Assembly: GCF_021300655.1 (NCBI RefSeq)
Contig: NZ_JAJTNB010000003.1
Coordinates: 1-64,000 of the forward strand
Direction: 5' to 3'
DNA length: 64,000 nucleotides
Source of the DNA: Helicobacter kayseriensis
GTDB taxonomy: Bacteria > Campylobacterota > Campylobacteria > Campylobacterales > Helicobacteraceae
Positions 57,914 to 64,000 of the stretch are shown piece by piece. The position numbers were made by a program, and so were the translations under genes. Position 1 is the stretch's first letter; each line of letters starts with the position of its first letter. The notes beneath the pieces were generated by a model that worked only from the letters and a program-made list of their open reading frames with translations, was not told where the DNA came from and made no database searches.

Positions 57914-58795
57914 TTGGTTATTACAGTTCCAGCAACAAGTGCTAATCTTGGGCCAGGATTTGATTGTCTTGGATTGTCGTTGAATTTTAGAAATCGGTTT
58001 GAAATTGTCCCTGCGCTTGAAACAAAAGTTGTGGTTCGAGGAGAGGGGGCAGAAAGATTGAGAGCAGATGAGAGCAATTTGTTTGTCAAGATTTTTAGAG
58101 AAGTTTTGAGAGATCTTGGAAGCAAAGAGAAGCACTTTCATTTTAAATTTTTTAATCAAATTCCTATTTCAAGAGGTCTTGGTAGTAGCTCAGCTATGAT
58201 TGTTGGAGCGATTAGCGGAGCTTATGCAATAGCAGGAAAAAAGCTTGATCGCGGTGCGATCTTAAATCATGCAATTAAATACGAAAAACATCCAGATAAT
58301 ATTGCTCCCGCAACATTTGGAGGATTTGTTATCTCCATGCTTGAAAAAAATAAAGTTTTTTATCTTAAACAAACTCTTCCTAAGGACATTAAGGCTGTTG
58401 TAGTTGTTCCAGATAAGCCGATGAATACAAAATATTCTCGCTCTCTCTTGCCCAAAGAATACAGCGTAAAAGATTGCGTTTTTAATATTTCACATGCAAG
58501 CTTTTTGAGTGGAATCTTTATGAGCGGTAAGTGGGAGTTTCTCAATCTTGCAAGCAAGGATATGTTGCATCAAGATCGCAGAATGGCAACTTTCCCTATT
58601 TTGAAAGAAGTAAGAAAATTTGCTCTCTCTCATGGTGCATTGATGAGTACTCTTTCAGGCAGTGGGTCTAGTATTTTTAATCTATGTTTTGCAGACGATA
58701 AGGCAGGGCTTGCAAAAAAATTAAGTGAGCGTTTTAGAGAGTTTAGGGTTTTGGCACTTGATTTTGATAATTTAGGTGTCCTCAAACAAGGCTAA
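57914..58795 (+). CDS. thrB: Homoserine kinase
   Basis: GHMP kinase of threonine synthesis. 293 residues; TTG start with AAGGAGGAG. VPATSANLGPGFDCLG at the start, PISRGLGSSSAMIVGAI (ATP loop) and GALMSTLSGSGSSIF (motif 3). Order lpxC-tsaB-thrB as recalled from H. pylori. Confidence 0.93.
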   Translation: MVITVPATSANLGPGFDCLGLSLNFRNRFEIVPALETKVVVRGEGAERLRADESNLFVKIFREVLRDLGSKEKHFHFKFFNQIPISRGLGSSSAMIVGAISGAYAIAGKKLDRGAILNHAIKYEKHPDNIAPATFGGFVISMLEKNKVFYLKQTLPKDIKAVVVVPDKPMNTKYSRSLLPKEYSVKDCVFNISHASFLSGIFMSGKWEFLNLASKDMLHQDRRMATFPILKEVRKFALSHGALMSTLSGSGSSIFNLCFADDKAGLAKKLSERFREFRVLALDFDNLGVLKQG

Positions 58796-58804
58796 TTTGG
58801 TAGA

Positions 58805-59101
58805 ATGTTTGCTTTTAAAAAAATGTATTCATTGGCTTCCCAAAAAAGTATAAGAATGTGCGTTTGTTGCCGAAAAAGATTTTTGCAAAAAAGTCTTTTG
58901 AGATTATCTATAGATAGCGAAAAAATCAAGCTTTTTTCTGGAAGCGGAAGAAGCTTTTATTTGTGTAGCGAATGCTTAGAAAATCCAAAAACTGGGGATA
59001 GGATTGCAAAAATCAAGAAGTTGGACGCCCAAGCCAAACATCAGATAAAGGAGATCATCGCCTTATGGGAATCACAATCAAAGAATTTGCCACAGAGCTA
59101 G
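58805..59101 (+). CDS. YlxR-family (DUF448) RNA-binding protein
   Basis: 98 residues. RMCVCCRKRFLQKSLLRL and GSGRSFYLC are the DUF448 landmarks; the family binds RNA and commonly precedes infB. The N-terminus is uncertain, and the end overlaps infB by 37 bp. Confidence 0.8.
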   Translation: MFAFKKMYSLASQKSIRMCVCCRKRFLQKSLLRLSIDSEKIKLFSGSGRSFYLCSECLENPKTGDRIAKIKKLDAQAKHQIKEIIALWESQSKNLPQS

Positions 59102-61590
59102 CGATTAATAATGTTAAAGACGTTATAGAACGAGCAAAGGAAATTGGGATTGCGGTTAAAAATGCAAGCACTGTTATTGAAGATGAAGAGGCAGAAAAGC
59201 TAGCAAACTATATTGAAAGTGGAATTCTTCCACAGGGGATCAAAAAGCCTCAAAGCAAGGCCAAAACAACAAAACAAGCTCCAAAAGAACAATCTAAAAA
59301 AGAGACAAAAGAGGTTATTTCTCCCAAGCCAAGCCCAGAAACACAAGAGAAAAAAGAGGAAAAGCTTGCTGTAGTCGAAGATAAAGAAAAACAGCTTGTT
59401 AATAAGCGTATGGGAATTACAATTGTCAAAAAAGGAAGAGAATCTCAAGCTTCTCGCCCAAAAGAAGAAGCCAAGGAGATTCGTTCAACTCCCAATATCA
59501 AAGATCTTTTCCAAGAGATCAAACAAGAAGAAACTCAAGAAATTCAGCCCAAGATTCGCAAAAAAGAAAAGCCAAAGCTCCATGTTTCTCACAAACAAAA
59601 TGAAAAGAAAATGGATTTTGATCGCGAATTTGGAAGTAGTTATGAAGATGAGAATGATGAGATTGTGTTGTTTGATCTTCATGAGCAAGAAATTAAAAAT
59701 GAAGATGAAGAAAATCGAGCCAAGCAAGCAATCGTTGATCGTGTTCAAATGCAAAAAAGAAACAAATGGATGAATGAAGGAGGCATTAGGCGCGATAGAA
59801 AGAAACGCAAAGCCCCCCCTGCTCCCACTGCAAGCAAAAGCGCACAGAGTGCAATTGTGATCCCCGAAGAAATTCGTGTTTATGAGTTTGCCGATATTGC
59901 TGGAAGGGAGCTTAAAGAGGTGATTGGAGCTCTTTTTAAGCTTGGTGTAATGATGACCAAAAATGACTTTTTGGATCGTGATGCACTAGAGATTCTGGCT
60001 GAAGAATTTAGTATTGAGATTTCTTTCCAAAGCGTTGTTCCAGAATTGGAAATTGAAGAAGATGAAGGATTGGAGACATTTGAGCGACCTCCAGTTGTAA
60101 CAATTATGGGACATGTTGATCATGGAAAAACTTCTTTGCTTGATAAAATCAGAAATTCTCGTGTAGCTAGCGGAGAAGCGGGAGGAATCACTCAGCATAT
60201 TGGTGCTTATATGGTGGAGAAAAATGAAAAGATGATTTCTTTCATTGATACTCCTGGGCATGAAGCTTTCACAGAGATGCGATCAAGAGGTGCTCAAGTT
60301 ACCGATATTGCCATTATTGTAGTGGCAGCTGATGATGGCGTGAAACAACAAACGATTGAGGCACTCAATCATGCCAAGGCCGCAGGAGTGCAAATTATTA
60401 TTGCAATTAACAAAATGGACAAAGAAAATGCCAATCCGGATAAGGCAAAAGCTGAATGTGCAGAGCTTGGATTTACACCAAGTGAATGGGGAGGAGAATA
60501 TGATTTTATTCCCCTTTCTGCTAAAACAGGAGAAGGGATTGAGGAGTTGCTAGAAACAATTTTGGTCCAAGCTGAGCTAATGGAACTCAAAGCTGCTCAC
60601 TCCTCTAAGGCAAGAGCTGTAGTCTTGGAGGGAAGCTTGGAGAAGGGGCGAGGACCTGTTGCGACAATCATTGTGCAAAATGGAATCCTTAAAGTGGGTG
60701 ATCCAATTGTTGCTGATACTGCTTTTGGGAGAGTAAGGGCACTACTTGATGATAAGGGAAGAAATATTCAAGAACTCTACCCTTCTGGTGTAGCTGTTGT
60801 AACAGGGTTGTCTGAAGTGCCAAGTGCAGGATCGAAATTGATCAGTGTTGAAAGCGACACTGTAGCAAGAGAGCAGGCAATGCAGAAGGCAAACTATTTG
60901 CGTCAAAAAGAATTGAGTAAAAGTACAAAAGTAAGCTTTGATGAATTGAGCGAGATGGTTGCAAAAGGTCAGCTCAAATCGCTCCTAGTTATTATTAAGG
61001 CTGATACGCAAGGCTCTCTTGAGGCGATTAAGGCGAGCTTGGCAAAACTAAATAATGATGAAGTCGTGATCAATGTGATTAGTTTTGGTGTGGGCGGAAT
61101 CTCAGAGAGCGATATTTCTCTTGCGAGCGCATCAGAAAATTGTGTGATTTTGGGCTTTAATGTTCGTCCAACAGGTAGCGTAAAAAACAAGGCAAAAGAA
61201 TTGGGCGTTGAGATTAAGACTTATTCTATTATCTATGCCCTTATTGATGATGTTAAGGCGTTGGTCTCTGGAATGATGTCTCCTGTGTTTGAAGAAGAAA
61301 ATACAGGACAAGCAGAAGTAAGAGAGACATTTAATATCGCAAAAGTTGGAACAATTGCAGGTTGCTTTGTGGTGGATGGCAGTATTCAAAGAGGAATCAA
61401 AGTCCGTCTTATCCGCAATGGAGTAGTTGTGCATACTGGATCGATTGCCTCACTTAAGCGCTTTAAAGATGATGTCAAAGAGGTTGCAAAAGGCTATGAG
61501 TGTGGGATTATGCTTGAGAACTTCAATGATGTGCGTGCGGGGGATGTGTTTGAGACATTTAGAGAAGTGGCCAAAAAGCAGGTACTTTAA
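59065..61590 (+). CDS. infB: Translation initiation factor IF-2
   Basis: 841 residues. N-terminal region with many Lys and Glu, then the GTPase: G1 GHVDHGKTS near 350, DTPGHEAFTEMR, NKMD; C-terminal beta-barrels and initiator-tRNA binding domain. Start ATG lies 11 bp after AAGGAG. Confidence 0.97.
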   Translation: MGITIKEFATELAINNVKDVIERAKEIGIAVKNASTVIEDEEAEKLANYIESGILPQGIKKPQSKAKTTKQAPKEQSKKETKEVISPKPSPETQEKKEEKLAVVEDKEKQLVNKRMGITIVKKGRESQASRPKEEAKEIRSTPNIKDLFQEIKQEETQEIQPKIRKKEKPKLHVSHKQNEKKMDFDREFGSSYEDENDEIVLFDLHEQEIKNEDEENRAKQAIVDRVQMQKRNKWMNEGGIRRDRKKRKAPPAPTASKSAQSAIVIPEEIRVYEFADIAGRELKEVIGALFKLGVMMTKNDFLDRDALEILAEEFSIEISFQSVVPELEIEEDEGLETFERPPVVTIMGHVDHGKTSLLDKIRNSRVASGEAGGITQHIGAYMVEKNEKMISFIDTPGHEAFTEMRSRGAQVTDIAIIVVAADDGVKQQTIEALNHAKAAGVQIIIAINKMDKENANPDKAKAECAELGFTPSEWGGEYDFIPLSAKTGEGIEELLETILVQAELMELKAAHSSKARAVVLEGSLEKGRGPVATIIVQNGILKVGDPIVADTAFGRVRALLDDKGRNIQELYPSGVAVVTGLSEVPSAGSKLISVESDTVAREQAMQKANYLRQKELSKSTKVSFDELSEMVAKGQLKSLLVIIKADTQGSLEAIKASLAKLNNDEVVINVISFGVGGISESDISLASASENCVILGFNVRPTGSVKNKAKELGVEIKTYSIIYALIDDVKALVSGMMSPVFEEENTGQAEVRETFNIAKVGTIAGCFVVDGSIQRGIKVRLIRNGVVVHTGSIASLKRFKDDVKEVAKGYECGIMLENFNDVRAGDVFETFREVAKKQVL

Positions 61591-61592
61591 AG

Positions 61593-61946
61593 ATGCAAAA
61601 TATCAAGCTTCAACGCTCTCAGTCCTTGCTCAAAGAGCTGGTCACTGAAGCTTTGAGCACTCTTAATAATCCCAATCTAAACTCCTTGAGCGTTACAGAT
61701 GTGGTGTGTTCGCGTGGAAAATACAATGCTGAGGTCTTTATCGAATCAAGCAGTCTAACTCAATCAGAAAAAAGCTTGATACTTAGAGAATTAAAAAAAG
61801 CAGAGAGTGTTTTGAGAGAGTATATTTTGGGATCTAGTGGATGGTTTAAGTGTCCAAGATTAACTTTTAAGTTTGATGAAAGCTTGAAGTCTCGCAATGC
61901 CTTGGACAAGATTTTTGAACAAATTCAAAAGGAGAGATGCAAGTAA
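61593..61946 (+). CDS. rbfA: Ribosome-binding factor A
   Basis: 117 residues; KH-like fold, with TDVVCSRGKYNAEVFIES in the middle and LTFKFDESLKSRNALDKIFEQI at the end. Helps 30S maturation. 3 bp after infB. Confidence 0.9.
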   Translation: MQNIKLQRSQSLLKELVTEALSTLNNPNLNSLSVTDVVCSRGKYNAEVFIESSSLTQSEKSLILRELKKAESVLREYILGSSGWFKCPRLTFKFDESLKSRNALDKIFEQIQKERCK

Positions 61947-62383
61947 TGATTTCTTCGCAGATTCAGGAAAAAATAGAAAAATACATTCAAAGTTGTGGAT
62001 GTGAGCTCTATGGAATCGAATTGGTCAAAGACTTTGGGCAAGATGTTTTGAGGGTTAGTGTTTATTCTAAAGAGGGCGTAAGTTTGGATAAATGTCAAGA
62101 AATCAGTCATTTGATTTCTCCGTTTTTAGATGTTGAAGATCCGATTGCATCTAAGTATATTTTGGAGGTTAGCTCGCCTGGGATTGAAAGGGTTTTGAAA
62201 AATCCTCGTCACTTTTCTTTTTCACTTGGAGAGGAAGTTCAGGTTAAAAATATTGACAAGACTATTATTGAGGGAGTTTTAAAGTCTTGTGATGATGAGG
62301 GATTTGTGCTTGTAAATTCTCAAGGAGAGCATAAGATTGCTTATGCACAAACCAAAAAAGTAAAAACAATTTTTAGATGGTAA
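61946..62383 (+). CDS. rimP: Ribosome maturation factor
   Basis: 145 residues. The ATG at 61946 overlaps the rbfA stop (TAATG) and is preferred to one 9 bp upstream that sits too close to the ribosome-binding site. LYGIELVKDFGQDVLRVSVY and YILEVSSPGIERVL are typical. Confidence 0.92.
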   Translation: MISSQIQEKIEKYIQSCGCELYGIELVKDFGQDVLRVSVYSKEGVSLDKCQEISHLISPFLDVEDPIASKYILEVSSPGIERVLKNPRHFSFSLGEEVQVKNIDKTIIEGVLKSCDDEGFVLVNSQGEHKIAYAQTKKVKTIFRW

Positions 62384-63405
62384 AAGCTCAAGAAATTTTT
62401 CTTCTTCAGGCGATTTCTGAGGCGTGGGAAGTGCAAACTCTTGCCCTTCCCAATCCCTCTGTAGGTGCTCTCATTCTCTCTAAAGATTTTGAAATCTTGG
62501 CCTTAGAGGCTCATGAGCGTTTTGGATCTTCGCATGCTGAACTTTTGGCCTTTAAGAGTGCTTTTTTGAAGTTGAATGCGGATGTGAAAAAAGAGGTTTT
62601 AGATTCTTTATCACCCAAAGAATTATGGGATTTTCTAGCTAAAAATCATGGAGGGGTTTTTAAGGAATGCAGTGTATTTGTGACCCTTGAGCCTTGCTTG
62701 CATGAAGGGAAAACACCATCGTGTGCAAAGCTTCTCTCTATCTTGCATCCTAAATGCGTTGTTTTTGGAGCAAGTGATCCAACATCGCAAGCAAAAGGTG
62801 GGGCAGAGTTTTTGTCTTCTTGTGGTATTGAAGTCCTGGGCGGGGTATGTTTGCAACAGAGTTTAGATTTGCTTTATCCGTTTATGACTTATGTCCATAA
62901 GGGAAGATTTAATCTTTTTAAGATTGCCCAAAGGCTAAATGGCGATTACAAAAGAGGACAAATCTCAAATATGGCTTCTCGTATTTTTACCCATACGCAA
63001 AGAAGCAATGCTGATTCTATTGTGATTTCTGGCAATACAGTAAGGACAGATTCTCCAAAGTTAGATACGCGTTTTTCGCGCATTCAAAATAAAACTCCCA
63101 AGATTCAAATTCTTACTCAAACTTTTACGCCTACAGATTGTATTTGTGCTAATGATATTAGGCTATACAATCATGTTGATGATTTGCAGCTTGAAGAGGG
63201 CTTTAATCTCATTGAGGGGGGATATCCATTATTGAGTGTTTTAAGGAATAAGATTGATGGACTTTTGCTGATTGTTGCTCCAAAATTTGGTGGAAGCAAT
63301 CCTACTAAAGCTCCAGATATGAATTTTGATCTTTTATATGCTCAAGAATTTTGTGAAGCAAGTCGAGATATTGCATTATGGCTCAAACCCAAAGACCTCC
63401 TTTAA
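62377..63405 (+). CDS. ribD: Bifunctional riboflavin deaminase/reductase
   Basis: 342 residues. Deaminase zinc site: SSHAELLA and TLEPCLHEGKTPSCAK near 52-116. Then the reductase half with SADSIVISGNTVRTDSP. The deaminase contains an insertion between residues about 65 and 95. Overlaps rimP by 7 bp. Confidence 0.9.
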   Translation: MVKAQEIFLLQAISEAWEVQTLALPNPSVGALILSKDFEILALEAHERFGSSHAELLAFKSAFLKLNADVKKEVLDSLSPKELWDFLAKNHGGVFKECSVFVTLEPCLHEGKTPSCAKLLSILHPKCVVFGASDPTSQAKGGAEFLSSCGIEVLGGVCLQQSLDLLYPFMTYVHKGRFNLFKIAQRLNGDYKRGQISNMASRIFTHTQRSNADSIVISGNTVRTDSPKLDTRFSRIQNKTPKIQILTQTFTPTDCICANDIRLYNHVDDLQLEEGFNLIEGGYPLLSVLRNKIDGLLLIVAPKFGGSNPTKAPDMNFDLLYAQEFCEASRDIALWLKPKDLL

Positions 63406-64000
63406 TCCGACTTTATCAATTAAGGGATGGGTATTGTTATAACAGTGATAGCTTATTTTTGTTTGATTTTGCAAGACGGTTTTTGAAAAAAGGAGCAAGA
63501 ATCTTAGATGTTGGGTGCGGGAGCGGGATCTTGGGTGCCTTGTGTATCAGGGATTTTGACTGTAGGGTGGAAATGGTTGAAAAGGATCCTGATAGCTCGT
63601 TTTTAGCTCAGATTAATGTGCCTAGAGCCAAAGTGCATTGTATGGATTTTTTGGAATTTTGGGATGAAGAGAAGTTTGATTTTATTCTTTCCAATCCCCC
63701 TTTTTATCGCGCAGAGATTCTCCCTTCTAAAAATCAAAAGCTCAATCTTGCTCGCAATGAATCTTCTCTTCCACTTGAATTGATGCTTAAACAGGTCAAA
63801 AGAAACCTTAAGCCCAATGGCGGAGTCGCTTTTTGTTATGATGCAAAGGAAGTGCATCGTGTTTTTTATGCTTTGAAAGATGCGGGGTTTAATGCTGAGG
63901 TAGCGAGGTTTGTGCATCCCAGAGAGTCTCAAAATGCCACTCTTGCAATGATTTGGGCAAGGATTCAGAGCAAGAAGAGTTTGCAAGTTTTGCCTCCGCT
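63378..64000 (+). CDS. TrmN6-like tRNA (adenine-N6) methyltransferase, 3' end outside window
   Basis: 207 codons are visible from the ATG at 63378, overlapping ribD by 28 bp. The pattern is class I SAM methyltransferase: DVGCGSGILG (motif I) near 44 and SNPPFY (motif IV, amino-methylation) near 105, followed by FVHPRESQNATLAMI, as in the TrmN6 family that modifies A37 of tRNA-Val. The gene continues off the right edge. Confidence 0.75.
   Translation, partial: MAQTQRPPLIRLYQLRDGYCYNSDSLFLFDFARRFLKKGARILDVGCGSGILGALCIRDFDCRVEMVEKDPDSSFLAQINVPRAKVHCMDFLEFWDEEKFDFILSNPPFYRAEILPSKNQKLNLARNESSLPLELMLKQVKRNLKPNGGVAFCYDAKEVHRVFYALKDAGFNAEVARFVHPRESQNATLAMIWARIQSKKSLQVLPP

Noticed and set aside
58360-58557. 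Antisense ORF within thrB
   Set aside because: Shadow of the GHMP kinase frame; composition and lack of start signals argue against it.

Overview
The window looks like chromosome of a Helicobacter species (Campylobacterota). The evidence is the gene set: HugZ-type heme oxygenase, Pfr-type ferritin, futalosine-pathway MqnE, a HydE/HydA2-type hydrogenase small-subunit-like protein, a Helicobacter-type Gpt, and the order lpxC-tsaB-thrB-ylxR-infB-rbfA-rimP, which I recall from H. pylori. Long homopolymeric G/C tracts of the kind used for phase variation are also present. I cannot name the species. No rRNA, tRNA, CRISPR array or intact insertion sequence was found.

Layout. 1-1.1 kb: 5' part of a large secreted surface protein, with a G13 tract upstream. 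1.3-4.8 kb: tungstate transporter (tupA divergent from tupBC) and an asparaginase. 4.8-8.4 kb: a DedA protein, then a Fur-box-controlled TonB receptor divergent from hugZ. 8.4-11.4 kb: a prepilin-like protein and two GT-B glycosyltransferase-like proteins. 11.4-22.5 kb: a nine-gene purine operon, purE-C-F-M-N-O-H-D-L, whose parts (PurO-type IMP cyclohydrolase, stand-alone AICAR formyltransferase, long single-chain PurL) look like those of gut Firmicutes rather than typical Campylobacterota. 22.6-23.1 kb: ferritin. 23.2-26.9 kb: a TPP riboswitch in front of a TonB receptor and an NCS2 permease, which I read as a thiamine or thiamine-precursor uptake operon. 26.9-34.4 kb: a sialic-acid locus, with two GT42 sialyltransferases that share a 142-bp near-identical 5' segment, a C10 tract in one of them, and neuB-neuC-neuA. 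Between the two transferases lie an alanine/glycine:Na+ symporter and a small DUF3800 + BECR-like nuclease module. 34.4-35.7 kb: arsP-like permease and ArsR repressor with a palindromic operator. 35.8-41.9 kb: folB, plsY, a small immunity-like membrane protein, gyrB, dnaN and dnaA, with DnaA-box clusters on both sides of dnaA (probable bipartite oriC). 41.9-43.1 kb: ruvC and thyX. 43.1-47.8 kb: an accessory island of RhuM protein, a frameshifted type IIG-like restriction-modification gene (G13 and T7 tracts) and a KAP-family NTPase. 48-54 kb: orphan hydrogenase-like protein, second DedA, gpt, mqnE, moaA, mobA. 54-64 kb: a long plus-strand operon running flhB - M23 peptidase - lpxC - tsaB - thrB - ylxR - infB - rbfA - rimP - ribD - tRNA methyltransferase.

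Themes. Surface variation (surface protein, LOS sialylation) and DNA modification sit behind simple-sequence tracts, so single-base slips could change several phenotypes. Nutrient genes (Fur box, TPP riboswitch, tungstate, purines) show the control of metal and cofactor supply. The best candidates for undescribed systems are the RhuM/type IIG/KAP island, the DUF3800/nuclease pair inside the duplicated sialyltransferase repeats, and the TPP-controlled TonB-receptor/NCS2 pair.
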